A stretch of DNA of 64,000 bases from CAWCCP01 sp963701245. GTDB taxonomy: Bacteria; Patescibacteriota; Saccharimonadia; Saccharimonadales; UBA4665. Shown one piece after another: positions 18,877 through 28,564 of the stretch (position 1 is its first letter; each line of letters opens with the position of its first letter). Location: the NCBI GenBank assembly GCA_963701245.1, contig OY969576.1:248001-312000 (forward strand), in the 5' to 3' direction. The translations under genes were made by a program, and so were the position numbers. Below the pieces are notes generated by a model. It searched no databases and was not told the DNA's origin. It saw only the letters and a program-made list of their open reading frames with translations.

Positions 18877-21800
18877 TTACTCGAAACCTATATCTATATT
18901 TAGGAATATCGATCCGACGCACGTCGCCGCAGAGGTACAAGCTCCACCACTGTTTGCTGTACTCATTGCCTGACCCAAGTTGGCATAAGCAGTACCTACG
19001 CCGGCGTTGGCTGCCTCGGTTTGTCCGGCGGCACCATCTTCTTCAACCGTATCTCCAATGGTTACAGTAGCACCGGAAAGCGACTGAACTTCACCAGGTC
19101 CGCTATTTGCAATAATCACATTTGGTGCACCACCGGATGACGCTGCTCCAGTAGAGGCGATGATGGTACCGGCTAACTTAATACCAGTGGCTGTCGGGAC
19201 TTCTACTTCCCCGGCTGTGCCGTTCAGTTCTGCGGCGCTGGAAAGCGACATTGCTGCAGCGGATAGTGCAAAAGTCTTCACCGTTTCTACATATGTCCTG
19301 GTATCGTAAATCATACCAGCAGTAACAAAGCTACCGTTCGCACTGGTACCGTTAACGATGGTTGCCAGACATAGCACGGGAGCTCCTGCATTCCACGTTG
19401 GTTCAATTGTGGCGGAGGTCAGCGACGTTGAAGCGGCGTTGCCTGCTCCAACCAGTGCCAAGGTATTTGATGCGGCTCCAGCATTCGTTGCAAAACATAA
19501 GTTCGAATAACGGTCGGTAGTGGTGAGGCCGGTAAGACTTACGGTTTGGGCTCCGGAATAGCCTGGCACCGTCGTTCCGACCATGACTTCTCGACCACCT
19601 GAATAGGCGATACAGGGTTGGACTGTGACGGAGTTTGCAGATGCCCATGATACTTTACAGGGACCAGAAACACTGGCGGTCGACGTTGCCGCTAAATCAC
19701 CGGCATTGCCGGCGCCACCTGATGTACTGACTATACCAAAGGCGAGCAAACCAAGTGCTGATGATGAGGCTAAATCTGTCCAACTGCCATCTATACAAGC
19801 GCGGATGGTGTTGCTGGACGTATTAAAGTAAATTGATCCCTGATTGAATGTTGCCGAGCAGGTCTCTGTTTCGGTGTAGGTGTCAACTGAATCAAGCTGC
19901 AATAAGCTGGTGTTGGTTGTATTAGTGGATGTGTTTGTTCCGATTATGACATTGCCATTTAGCGTATCAACATCAAGTATGGTTGTCCCTGAAGCATTTT
20001 GGACCTGGAATGCGGTAGTAGAATTAGTAGTGTTTTGATATGCAACTTCGCTAGCCGTGTCCACCCCATTTGTCTGATAGCTGCCAAGCTGATAATTCGT
20101 GAGAGAGCTGGTCGTAATCTGTGGATCGCTGATGTAGAGCGTCTGACTGGCACTTGCAGTAGATTCAATTGTGACAATAGTAGTTGCCGTCGTAGGGGTA
20201 GTAGTACAAGAGAAATAAGTAAAGCCCGTACTGCTGATTGATGTGTAGTTTGGTGTGCAAGTTCCACCGGTACCGTTGAAAGCAACGGTCAGTCCTGTGA
20301 TCGTAGCACTGCCCATTGCATAAAAACCAAATTTATAGGTGGTACTACCAGCTAATGAGCTGCCGGCAAGACCAGCGGCAGCTATTTCAATTCCGCTGGT
20401 ACCCGATGCTGCAAGCGTATCATCAATGCTGTCAATTCCGTAGTTGGATGGATAGACATCGGTTTGGTTGGTGACCTGCGTCAAGGCGGTGGCGGCTCCT
20501 TCTACTGCCCAACCAGTCGTGCCACCAGTAAAGGTGTAATTCGTGACATCGTTCGTTTGGCTGATAAGGTTGGTGCCTTGGACAAAAACCGCTTGTCCGG
20601 CAGCATTTTGGATCCGAAAGGCGGTTGCTGAGTTTCCGGCATCCTGAACTATGACACCACCAGAGCTACCCGAAGTACCAGCTCCCGCTCCTGCTGATCC
20701 ACCGGAAAGTGTAATGCTGCCACCATTGCCGTTGGTTGAACCAGCGACAGCGTTACCACCGTTGCCTGCAGTAATAACAACACTACTACCGTTGCCAGCT
20801 GCAAAACCAGATCCGGTAGTTGCTCCCCCATCGCCCCCATTGACGTAAAAAGCTTGAGCGTTGCTTACGCCAGCAATGGTTGAAGAAGGTTCGTTCGCTT
20901 GTGTGACGGAAACACCACCTCCTGCGGCAACACTTAAGTTGATCGCGGCGTTGCCGTTTGCACCCGCTTGGACTGTCGTTTGAGATGTGGAATCTAAGGA
21001 GCCGACGGTGACATTTGAAATTCCGGATGCATTGGTGTTGTTGCCGACATTGATAGTATCGGTGATGGCGCTGTTAGTGGCACCGATTTGAATGGTCTTA
21101 TTATTGGCATTTATGCCGATATTCACGTTTCCGGTTGAGCCTGAATCTAGCGTTAGGGCATTTCCAGTACCGAGTGAACTAATAGACACCGTCCCGGCGT
21201 TGGCGGCAGTTGAGGTGACCTGAATAAAATTACCAGCAGTGGCACCGTCGACATCAAAAATGTCATGGCTTGGCGAAGCGGCAGCGGTTTGCTGAACGAC
21301 AAGCCCGGCGACATCAGTCAGTGGTTGTATGGTATTGGTGGTGGTCCAGGTATTGGCAGTTGCTAACTGTCCGAAGGCCGATGCTGCCAGTCCGCCAAGC
21401 AAGGCCGAATCTTCAGCATAGGGAGATGCTGTTAATTCAATAAATGGGTTCATGACTCCGTCACCAGTACAGTTAGAGGTAAAATTTCCAGCTGGCGCAC
21501 AACTGGCGCCCTCAGTGTTACTAATTTGCATGGACAAATAGAGTGGACTGGTGTCCCAAGGTACACTGCCACCAAAAGCGGTGATCGAACCTAAGTTCAC
21601 TTGAAATGTACCACTGGTGAAGGTCACTAATTGCGCCGCTCCGGTATAATCCTCGGTCCACACCGCACTACAACCGGTACTATTTGTCGGTTCGTTCGTA
21701 CATCCGGTATAAATTTTGAATTCCATGGCGTACGTCCCGTCTGGAACGTTGACACCAGCAGCCGTCACTACTTTGCCTTCAAAACTTATTTCCGGATTAC

Positions 21801-21906
21801 CGGCTGCAATTGCTTGCCCGCCATATAACAAAAAAGCAGCTGCCATCGTCATCACCGAGACAGCCACCACCCATGTTAAAGCGAGACTTTTCCCTCTTAA
21901 ACTCAT
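18877..21906 (-). CDS. Large secreted fibre-like surface protein
   Basis: 1009 residues. Signal sequence about 1-36 (ALTWVVAVSVMTMAAAFLLYGG), then an N-terminal beta domain (ISFEGKVVTAAGVNVPDGTY, W.EDY, SPYAEDSALLGG) common in large surface proteins of Patescibacteria. This is followed by several hundred residues of low-complexity Ala/Gly/Ser/Thr beta repeats and a C-terminal section with TYTETETCSATFNQGSIYFN, resembling phage-fibre or adhesin stalks. It has very few charged residues. An ATG at 21906 is chosen over a TTG three codons earlier. Likely exposed on the cell surface and perhaps involved in contact with a host or substrate, which is inference from architecture only. Confidence 0.7.
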   Translation of the reverse strand: MSLRGKSLALTWVVAVSVMTMAAAFLLYGGQAIAAGNPEISFEGKVVTAAGVNVPDGTYAMEFKIYTGCTNEPTNSTGCSAVWTEDYTGAAQLVTFTSGTFQVNLGSITAFGGSVPWDTSPLYLSMQISNTEGASCAPAGNFTSNCTGDGVMNPFIELTASPYAEDSALLGGLAASAFGQLATANTWTTTNTIQPLTDVAGLVVQQTAAASPSHDIFDVDGATAGNFIQVTSTAANAGTVSISSLGTGNALTLDSGSTGNVNIGINANNKTIQIGATNSAITDTINVGNNTNASGISNVTVGSLDSTSQTTVQAGANGNAAINLSVAAGGGVSVTQANEPSSTIAGVSNAQAFYVNGGDGGATTGSGFAAGNGSSVVITAGNGGNAVAGSTNGNGGSITLSGGSAGAGAGTSGSSGGVIVQDAGNSATAFRIQNAAGQAVFVQGTNLISQTNDVTNYTFTGGTTGWAVEGAATALTQVTNQTDVYPSNYGIDSIDDTLAASGTSGIEIAAAGLAGSSLAGSTTYKFGFYAMGSATITGLTVAFNGTGGTCTPNYTSISSTGFTYFSCTTTPTTATTIVTIESTASASQTLYISDPQITTSSLTNYQLGSYQTNGVDTASEVAYQNTTNSTTAFQVQNASGTTILDVDTLNGNVIIGTNTSTNTTNTSLLQLDSVDTYTETETCSATFNQGSIYFNTSSNTIRACIDGSWTDLASSSALGLLAFGIVSTSGGAGNAGDLAATSTASVSGPCKVSWASANSVTVQPCIAYSGGREVMVGTTVPGYSGAQTVSLTGLTTTDRYSNLCFATNAGAASNTLALVGAGNAASTSLTSATIEPTWNAGAPVLCLATIVNGTSANGSFVTAGMIYDTRTYVETVKTFALSAAAMSLSSAAELNGTAGEVEVPTATGIKLAGTIIASTGAASSGGAPNVIIANSGPGEVQSLSGATVTIGDTVEEDGAAGQTEAANAGVGTAYANLGQAMSTANSGGACTSAATCVGSIFLNIDIGFE

Positions 21907-22039
21907 CTTTCCCAATAATCGTTAGATTAACCATTACCAATTATAAGCTAATCTGATGGTAATTCCAGTCAAATAGAGACAAAAAGTTGCAAATTTTGCA
22001 GCATCATACCGTCCTTGTGTATAACCTGCTTTATTCCAA

Positions 22040-23098
22040 TTACCTTATCTTGACTGCTTCTTCATCTTCATAGGCAACAGCAATCGTGCGCTTCTTTGGT
22101 AATTTAGCAGGAATTTGTTTGGTTTTAGGGTGCCGCTTAAACAATCGATTCGGCAGCCACTCACGGTGATACTTGGCAAGTATAAAGAGCACTAACAAAA
22201 TAGCCAGTGTTGTCAAAATGTATGACTGATTAATCATTTCAAACGATTGAGTATAGGTAGTAAAGTCAGTTTGGCGATTGGTTCGGTATTTCAGTACGAG
22301 GTGGTATTGACCAGGTGGCAAATGATTTGTCGTTGGTCGCAAGTAAGTTGTAAATAACCGCTTTGATTCGGGCAATATCAAGCTGGAATCAGTGTTTAGT
22401 TGTCCTTGAGCAACGACGGTGCCCTGATCATTGGTAATTTGAGCCAGTCCGTAGGGTATGGTTTGAGTATTTCCGGTGTTAGTGAAAACGGTATCGATCG
22501 TTGTAGGCAGCGACGCGTAAAAGTTATTGATAAGTGGGGTTGAAAGGTTTAAAGCTTCAGTGCCTGCTCCGTTGGTGCTCACAAACAATAAACTGGCACT
22601 GTCTTGATTGACGGTCACTGTAGGTCCATTGCCGGGTTCTGGATTATTAATGCTGAACAGCACTGCGCCGAAATGACCGCCACTAGCTAGTTGGTTTGCG
22701 TTACTTATTTGTATAGGCACCGCTTCACCCTGATGAGCCCCGAGCACGACTTCCGGATAGGGAAAGCTTACGTTATTGATCAGGCTATAGGGGTCATGTT
22801 TTGATTGTTTCGGCGTCAAAAAAACGATTTCTCCATGGTCGTTGAGATTAGAAAAATCAACCGTTCTCAAATGGATGATGACGAGTGACGCGCTATTGTT
22901 GGTAACCGTAATTGTATACCCGGCTGAGGTTTGATTTTTATTGAGTGTTAACTGCTCCATATACGGCGAGATTGTGATACCGCTTTGAGGCTGATCTGCA
23001 GCCGCCGGGGTAACACTAGAAAAAGCAAGCACTATACTTCCTGCAAGAAGCATGCCATAAGTTGACACAACACTACGTCGATTATGAATAAGCCTCAT
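22040..23098 (-). CDS. Secreted DUF916-like (WxL-interacting-type) anchored protein 1
   Basis: 352 residues. Signal peptide about 1-34, then a first beta-sandwich opening SGITISPYMEQLTLNKNQTS and TITVTNNSASLVIIHLRTVDF, as in the DUF916 domain of Gram-positive WxL-interacting proteins. A second sandwich follows (about 195-290), then one TM helix (about 293-312) and a basic cytosolic tail. The layout signal-DUF916-second domain-TM-basic tail is that of Csc-cluster anchors. The next gene upstream on the strand encodes a sister protein. Family assignment is by recognition and needs a profile search. Confidence 0.65.
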   Translation of the reverse strand: MRLIHNRRSVVSTYGMLLAGSIVLAFSSVTPAAADQPQSGITISPYMEQLTLNKNQTSAGYTITVTNNSASLVIIHLRTVDFSNLNDHGEIVFLTPKQSKHDPYSLINNVSFPYPEVVLGAHQGEAVPIQISNANQLASGGHFGAVLFSINNPEPGNGPTVTVNQDSASLLFVSTNGAGTEALNLSTPLINNFYASLPTTIDTVFTNTGNTQTIPYGLAQITNDQGTVVAQGQLNTDSSLILPESKRLFTTYLRPTTNHLPPGQYHLVLKYRTNRQTDFTTYTQSFEMINQSYILTTLAILLVLFILAKYHREWLPNRLFKRHPKTKQIPAKLPKKRTIAVAYEDEEAVKIR

Positions 23099-23171
23099 AT
23101 TTGGATCACAATTGATCTCCGCCAGTGGATATAAGCCTTATTATAATGTATTGGCTTAGACTATACTGAAA

Positions 23172-24236
23172 TTATTTTTTGATCTTGCGATAGCCAGCTT
23201 TAATCGACTTCTTAAAGTATACCCAGATGGTGATGAGTGCCGCGATGATAACGATTACTAGAAGTATCAGTTTCCATGGAATGACCCAAAATGAAACGTA
23301 GGCATCAGTAGTTTCATTGGTTATACCGTTATTGTAGACAAGCGCGAGATGGGCATAATATTTACCAAATCTAATTTTCGAAAATGAGCTGTTACTGTTC
23401 CACTGCAACTGTTCTATTGGTTGGCCATTGCTATTCGAAACTATCTGACCGTTAATTCGTTTAGGCGCAAAGATTGGAAAGCCGTCTTGCCAACTTACGC
23501 TAAATTGCCTGGAAGAGTCGGGGAGTACATTACCGGCAGCACTATTGACGCCGAGGCTGGCCAGGACTTTACCGTTCATTGTTCGGCTTATAAAGACATC
23601 ACCCTGCGGCGCAACATAGATGTTACCGGTATTTTTTACGGTCATGGTAAAGGTAGCCGGTAAGTATTCGTAAATGCTTTTTTGCGATGTGAAACCAGTG
23701 ACGCTTAATTGCCGTTTTTCGTTTCCGGCATTAGCATTGAGAAGTATAAAGATCGCATTCGCGCCCTTAATAACATCTGTACTACTACCATGCGTCCCAG
23801 CCGTTTGTGGCTCAAATAACACCGCGTAGTAATAACCACTGGCCGCATTAGTAGGAAGGTTGATAGTAGCTACAACTGAATTCCAGACTCCAGGCTCGGC
23901 AACGAATGAAGATCTTGAGAAGCTCACCCAGTTTACAGAGTTGTCGTCTTTCGCTGGGCTGTAGATTGCCGCTTGACCAGTCTCACCATTAGCCTTGAAT
24001 TTGTCGAGATGTACATTAATTGTAACCGGCTGTGGGCTATTGTTTTGAACTTGTAAGGTTGTTGATATTGACTGACCAGGTTTGGCGCTTAAATCAACGG
24101 CCACTGGCGAAGTTGTAAGGTCGGAGCCTGAAACTGAAGCGGCACTTGTGTTCGCTGGTACAACAGACCAAGCTCCTCCAATAATGGCTACAGTAACTAT
24201 GGACGCAATAACCTTACGTCGGACATTTAATGACAT
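23172..24236 (-). CDS. Secreted DUF916-like (WxL-interacting-type) anchored protein 2
   Basis: 354 residues with the same architecture as the 22040-23098 protein: signal peptide (about 1-32), DUF916-like sandwich with SPVAVDLSAKPGQSISTTLQ and VQNNSPQPVTINVHLDKF, second sandwich, one TM helix (about 322-343, WKLILLVIVIIAALITIWVY) and a short Lys-rich tail. Tandem copies of this type suggest two anchors of a surface complex. A TATACT box lies 10 nt before the ATG. It is followed by the sister gene 73 bp downstream and preceded by two small secreted proteins that could be its partners. Confidence 0.65.
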   Translation of the reverse strand: MSLNVRRKVIASIVTVAIIGGAWSVVPANTSAASVSGSDLTTSPVAVDLSAKPGQSISTTLQVQNNSPQPVTINVHLDKFKANGETGQAAIYSPAKDDNSVNWVSFSRSSFVAEPGVWNSVVATINLPTNAASGYYYAVLFEPQTAGTHGSSTDVIKGANAIFILLNANAGNEKRQLSVTGFTSQKSIYEYLPATFTMTVKNTGNIYVAPQGDVFISRTMNGKVLASLGVNSAAGNVLPDSSRQFSVSWQDGFPIFAPKRINGQIVSNSNGQPIEQLQWNSNSSFSKIRFGKYYAHLALVYNNGITNETTDAYVSFWVIPWKLILLVIVIIAALITIWVYFKKSIKAGYRKIKK

Positions 24237-24255
24237 ATTGCGTTACAGTATACTA

Positions 24256-25311
24256 CTAGAAACTTCCCGCACCAACTAAGGTGATTGTGTCACTGTAATC
24301 GGTAGCTGCTGGTGTCGTTGCCCCAATAGTGGCGTATTCTTTGACGGTGACAATGGCGCCACTAGCAGTTCCAGTTGAGCTTGCCATCTGGCGTTCGTTT
24401 GAGTCGAGGCCACTACCATTTCCAGCACCTGATGAGGCATAGGCAGCTGTCGCGCTGGTTACGCCCAGTCCACCTCCTTGCGTTATTCCTGCAGCAGGTA
24501 GACCTGATAGGTAACCTTCAGTATTGTTCACGAGTGAACCGTTTGTTCCGGGTGTCTTTGAAGCAATAGTATAGTTTTGGGTGGTCGATTTTAGACCAGT
24601 ATTGCTGTCAGAACCGAATAAGTACCAGCCGTTTTTGGCGTTGGTGTTCATAGTGACGGTCACTCCGGTTGTGGTGGCAGTTGCTCCGGTAGACAAGTTA
24701 CTAGTAAACGCGTCAGTGGTGCCACTTATAGCCATAGTAAAGGTAGGTGGAACCGTCGCACTCACGACCACTTGGTCGTTAGTGATGATATCAATTTCGA
24801 CAGATGTGGCTGAATCGCTTCCGGCTGTTACAGCTACAGAAGATTGACCGGTGGCCGTAGGGTTTGCGGTAATAGCACTACCACTTAAGACATAACAATA
24901 TGACGTGCTTGCGACTAACGCAGTTGCGTCGGTGACGGCAATCGTACCTGTTGCAGCTGTTCCTGCCGCAGTCGGTGAACCAGGTAAGTCCGCAGAAGCT
25001 CCGGTAATCGTTGTACAGTTGGTTGAATTGAAGGTGTTAGCGACGGTTTGAGAAGCCGCAACCGTTCCGGTACCACCTGAACCGGTCCATCCAGAGAACA
25101 CAAGTGAACCGTTCGTACCAGTGTTACTGGCCGAAGTAGTGAACATCACGATAATCGATGATGCCCCGCCGGCGTTCATATTCGTTAAGATGACCGATGG
25201 TTTTGATAAATATACTGCAGCAAATGCAGGTGATGTAAATACCAGATTCAATGCAATCATTGAAATTAGCATTACTGCGATGTTTATTTTGTTATAAAGA
25301 CGACGTATCAT
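24256..25311 (-). CDS. Secreted WxL-like beta protein 1
   Basis: 351 residues from the ATG with an AAAGGA ribosome binding site, chosen over an earlier in-frame codon at 25410. Signal peptide about 1-30 ending FTSPAFAA. The mature part is Ser/Thr/Gly/Ala-rich beta sequence with almost no Lys/Arg. It has a VVVSATVPPTFTMAISG strand, a GWYLFG motif, and a C-terminal strand DYSDTITLVGAGSF. That last motif recurs in the 25491-26525 protein and resembles the final strand of WxL or DUF4402-type domains. No anchor is present, so it would be released or bound by partners such as the DUF916-like proteins encoded next. Confidence 0.6.
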   Translation of the reverse strand: MIRRLYNKINIAVMLISMIALNLVFTSPAFAAVYLSKPSVILTNMNAGGASSIIVMFTTSASNTGTNGSLVFSGWTGSGGTGTVAASQTVANTFNSTNCTTITGASADLPGSPTAAGTAATGTIAVTDATALVASTSYCYVLSGSAITANPTATGQSSVAVTAGSDSATSVEIDIITNDQVVVSATVPPTFTMAISGTTDAFTSNLSTGATATTTGVTVTMNTNAKNGWYLFGSDSNTGLKSTTQNYTIASKTPGTNGSLVNNTEGYLSGLPAAGITQGGGLGVTSATAAYASSGAGNGSGLDSNERQMASSTGTASGAIVTVKEYATIGATTPAATDYSDTITLVGAGSF

Positions 25312-25490
25312 TGAGATTCCTTTCTTAATCGATAATCCCCACTTAAACCCACTATTAACTTTCGAAAAGGCTAACTCGCTTATGGTAAGGGCTGGCGCCG
25401 ATATAGTCAATTATTTACAATAACTCCAAACCATGTCCTGTTAACAGAGACAGAGGTCACATTGCCAAAAAAGTATATAAAATTACATCG

Positions 25491-26525
25491 TTAAAAGTCG
25501 CCGGCAGCTACGAAGGTCAGTGTTTCGGAATAGTCTGAGCTGGCTGGGGTTGTGGAGGATGCTTTGGCGAGTATATTGGCGTTCGCTGAGCCTGAGGTGA
25601 TCGGAGAGGCTGATGTAAACATTTGCGTCGGTACGGTAGAATCCGGTCCGACGACGGTGCCACTATCATTAAATGGACTTTGAATGACAAGTGGACCACC
25701 CGATGTTTCGCTGGCATTGGAGGCTTGGACACCGAAACCTGAACTTGGCGTACTTAGATCACCGTTATACGCTGCAATGAGTGAACCTTGCCTGGCGCTA
25801 TGTAAACCACCATTAGCACCAGACATATACACTGCTCCGCCGACCGCGGCATTAGTCGTAAAGCCAAACGTCAGCGCAGAGCTGGTGATGATTGAGCCAG
25901 GTGTTAAATTACTGAGGGTTAATGTATTAGGCGAAACGCTGAATGTTAATGAGGGGGTTGCGGTTGTAGCTGAGCCAGCGGGACCATATTTGGTGTTAGT
26001 AAAGGTCCCCTGTTTTGCTGAAACTTTCGCTTGGTAGGCAGTATTAGAGGTAAGTGCGGTCATGAAAAAGCCACCGGCACCACCCCAGGTTGAGTAGGTT
26101 TGAAAGACAGGTGACGAGTTGAGGCTTCCGTCAGCTTGGAGGTAACTATATGACGAGCACACGCCGCTGCATACCTCAACCGCAAAAGTCACATCAGTTG
26201 GATAGGCACTTGTACCGGCATTGTCATTTAATGTCAGTAGGAGTTTATTGTAGTATTGTCCGCTACCGTTGCTGAGAGTCGGTGCTTGCGGCACACTTAA
26301 CTGCTCTGCCTGGATAGAGCCGCTGCCACCGTTTTTGGTGCCACCCACTGCCGTGCCATTACCTTGCGTGCCAACTGTGCCTTGGGTGTAGTAGGTTGTC
26401 GAATGAGTACTATTCGTGCCACCCCCACCAATACTGTAGTTATTCAGGTCGTAGTGAGTGCTCGATGAAAGGCTCCCGAAAAACAGACCACCCACTGCTA
26501 ACACCAGTGCCAGGCTTTGTCGCAT
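25491..26525 (-). CDS. Secreted WxL-like beta protein 2
   Basis: 344 residues. Signal peptide about 1-22, a Ser/Thr/Gly-rich linker, an FN3-like segment with VEVCSGVC cysteines, a TLSNLTPGSIITSSALTF strand, and the C-terminal motif DYSETLTFVAAGDF, nearly the same as the end of the 24256-25311 protein. The shared ending defines these as paralogues of one secreted family. A TACAAT/AATACT box lies just before the ATG. Position directly upstream of the other secreted protein and the two DUF916-like anchors suggests one surface-assembly locus. Confidence 0.6.
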   Translation of the reverse strand: MRQSLALVLAVGGLFFGSLSSSTHYDLNNYSIGGGGTNSTHSTTYYTQGTVGTQGNGTAVGGTKNGGSGSIQAEQLSVPQAPTLSNGSGQYYNKLLLTLNDNAGTSAYPTDVTFAVEVCSGVCSSYSYLQADGSLNSSPVFQTYSTWGGAGGFFMTALTSNTAYQAKVSAKQGTFTNTKYGPAGSATTATPSLTFSVSPNTLTLSNLTPGSIITSSALTFGFTTNAAVGGAVYMSGANGGLHSARQGSLIAAYNGDLSTPSSGFGVQASNASETSGGPLVIQSPFNDSGTVVGPDSTVPTQMFTSASPITSGSANANILAKASSTTPASSDYSETLTFVAAGDF

Positions 26526-26590
26526 ATGGTTAGTATTGTATCGCTGTGCTTAGGTAGCAAGCAATAGCCTAGTTTATCGATATCTTGAAA

Positions 26591-27169
26591 TCAGTCATTC
26601 CAGTGCCACGTTTTTTCGATCATAGTGAGAGACAACCTCAGATTATTCAGACCGCTCGGATCATCTCCGTATAGAGAGATGACCGCTTGATATTGTCCAT
26701 GAACTAAAAACGCAACCTTGGAAAAACCGCCGTATGTCGTGTCGGTCATTTCAGTTACTGTCTGACCGTTTACTGCAAATTGATTTTCGGCATATGTTTG
26801 AGGGTTTACTTTACGATATTGAAAGCTATTGTTATCCGACAAATTACCTGTCGGGATACTGAGTATTTCTATAGCCAGACTCCATGTCGCAACATCATGA
26901 TGCACCATTGTATAGCCAGCTACTTCATGGGTCATAAGTCCACCGGTAGGCGTTTGCGTAAAAGCCGCCGGATACTCAAACGATGCGTAGGTAGTAGTAA
27001 TCGATACTGGCGTCATATTTATGCTAGATCCAGTTGGTTTCGACGATTGCACGACAATCTTAGCGGCACCATGGGGAGCGTTCGCGGCAGCAGAAAATAA
27101 CAGTAGGGCGAGTATCACCACACCCAGGCAGCCGAGACCAATGACCAATACCCGTTTACGTTTTGACAT
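26591..27169 (-). CDS. Single-TM or lipoprotein-like exported protein
   Basis: 192 residues. N-terminal TM or signal (about 6-27, LVIGLGCLGVVILALLLFSA) with a Cys at position 14 that does not form a clean lipobox. The outside domain contains no Cys and has the strand pattern of small PsbP-like or DUF domains (VTEMTDTTYGGFSKVAFLVH). I do not recognise the family. A GAAGGG ribosome binding site precedes the ATG. It is the first minus-strand gene of the exported-protein block. Confidence 0.55.
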   Translation of the reverse strand: MSKRKRVLVIGLGCLGVVILALLLFSAAANAPHGAAKIVVQSSKPTGSSINMTPVSITTTYASFEYPAAFTQTPTGGLMTHEVAGYTMVHHDVATWSLAIEILSIPTGNLSDNNSFQYRKVNPQTYAENQFAVNGQTVTEMTDTTYGGFSKVAFLVHGQYQAVISLYGDDPSGLNNLRLSLTMIEKTWHWND

Positions 27170-27259
27170 ATTCCCTTCAATTATTACACACTGTCGATGT
27201 ATCCATTGCGGCCATAAGCTGTGGTATCATAACTTACAGGGATTTATAACAAAAAGCCC

Positions 27260-28417
27260 TTGCTAAAAAAAGTGAAAAAACGTCCTAACAATGTTCGTTC
27301 GTCGAATCGACGATCTACTGCGTCGGTAGATAGTATGCTGTTGCCTTTTAAACGGCCCAAGAATTCAAAAAAGACTCGACTAAAACAAAAAATTCGCCAG
27401 ACTCGTCCACTTCACCGACGATTCATCCTGCACCCAATTACGGTTTTTGTTTTCCTGTGTGTGATTGTTTTTGTCGTAGGCTGGACCTATGAAGCAATGG
27501 CTGCTTCATACACGGTCACGGCGGAAGTGCCGGCCGCTCCTCTGACAGAGGGTGCTACCATTACTTCTCCTACCGATGGAACGATCGTCACAAATGCCTC
27601 TGCCCTCGTGAGTGGAACCTGTCCGGCAGGTGCCTATATTAAGCTCTACACCAATAACACATTTGCCGGTGTTACATTCTGTCAGAATGATGGTACTTTT
27701 TCGCTAGATGATGATTTATATGTCGGGCAAAATAATCTCGTAGCCCAAGATTATAACGTTACTAATCAGCAAGGGCCGACCACACCGACTGTCTCTGTTA
27801 CTTACAATGTACCGTCAACACCAACTACTCCATCACCCGGTTCTACCACCGTCACATCGACCACCGGTAACGTCGGAGTATCTGGCAGTACGTCTGGGTC
27901 AGCATCGGTTGAAACGCCTGCTGTAACCAATCCACCGCTGCTATTAACGAGTAATTATGTCTATGCCACATCGGCTGTGTCATCTGGTTTTACCTGGACG
28001 ATTGATCTAGAAGGTGGCGTACCACCTTATAAAGTGATCGTTTACTGGGGTGATGGTAGTAATTCGATACTTATATTTAAGACAGATCCAAAATTCCAAA
28101 TAAGCCACCACTACGAATTAGCGGGCTACTATGCCATTAAAATTAATGTCATTGACCAAACCGGCAATGTCCGGTTTATTACGTTGGCTGCACGAATAGT
28201 CACCCCAAACACCGCTGGTAACATATCGACGACCGATACCGGTTACTCGTTGCCTCTTGTGCAACAAAGCAAACAATCCGTTTTTCTGATGGAAACCAAA
28301 AACTGGCTTTGGCTGGCATGGCCGTCAGTCGTTATTGTTCTGGTAATGCTCCTCAGCTTTTGGCTGGGTGAACGTCAGGAAGTTCGGGCGCTGTATAAGC
28401 AAAACCGTTCGCATTAG
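27260..28417 (+). CDS. Double-anchored PKD-domain surface protein
   Basis: 385 residues starting at a TTG. Residues 1-55 are strongly basic and cytosolic, a TM follows at about 59-76, then an Ig-like domain (about 95-185), a Thr/Ser/Pro linker, and a PKD domain (about 230-310) with the classical SGFTWTIDLEGGVPPYKVIVYW and DGSN sequence and a final YAIKINVIDQTG strand. A second TM (about 350-370) precedes a basic tail. Both termini would be inside with the Ig and PKD domains outside. Such domains mediate protein or glycan contact. It precedes the dockerin and cohesin genes and may belong to the same surface complex. Confidence 0.7.
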   Translation: MLKKVKKRPNNVRSSNRRSTASVDSMLLPFKRPKNSKKTRLKQKIRQTRPLHRRFILHPITVFVFLCVIVFVVGWTYEAMAASYTVTAEVPAAPLTEGATITSPTDGTIVTNASALVSGTCPAGAYIKLYTNNTFAGVTFCQNDGTFSLDDDLYVGQNNLVAQDYNVTNQQGPTTPTVSVTYNVPSTPTTPSPGSTTVTSTTGNVGVSGSTSGSASVETPAVTNPPLLLTSNYVYATSAVSSGFTWTIDLEGGVPPYKVIVYWGDGSNSILIFKTDPKFQISHHYELAGYYAIKINVIDQTGNVRFITLAARIVTPNTAGNISTTDTGYSLPLVQQSKQSVFLMETKNWLWLAWPSVVIVLVMLLSFWLGERQEVRALYKQNRSH

Positions 28418-28502
28418 GTGGTGTTCATAAGTGGTCTATGAAGTAGTCGAATACACTTCACTTTCGCATTTTCATCAGTGGTTTTAGGGAAGCGTAAGCA
28501 CC

Positions 28503-28532
28503 TTGACGGAGAACGAGCGAAAGCAGTATGCT
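28503..28532 (+). promoter_or_regulatory. Promoter for the dockerin-cohesin gene pair
   Basis: TTGACG at 28503-28508 and TATGCT at 28527-28532 are separated by 18 bp. The start codon follows 32 bp later with an AAGGTGA ribosome binding site between. This is the only clear promoter before 28565. Confidence 0.5.
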
Positions 28533-28564
28533 AAAGTTATAGATATAAAGGTGACGGTGTCATT

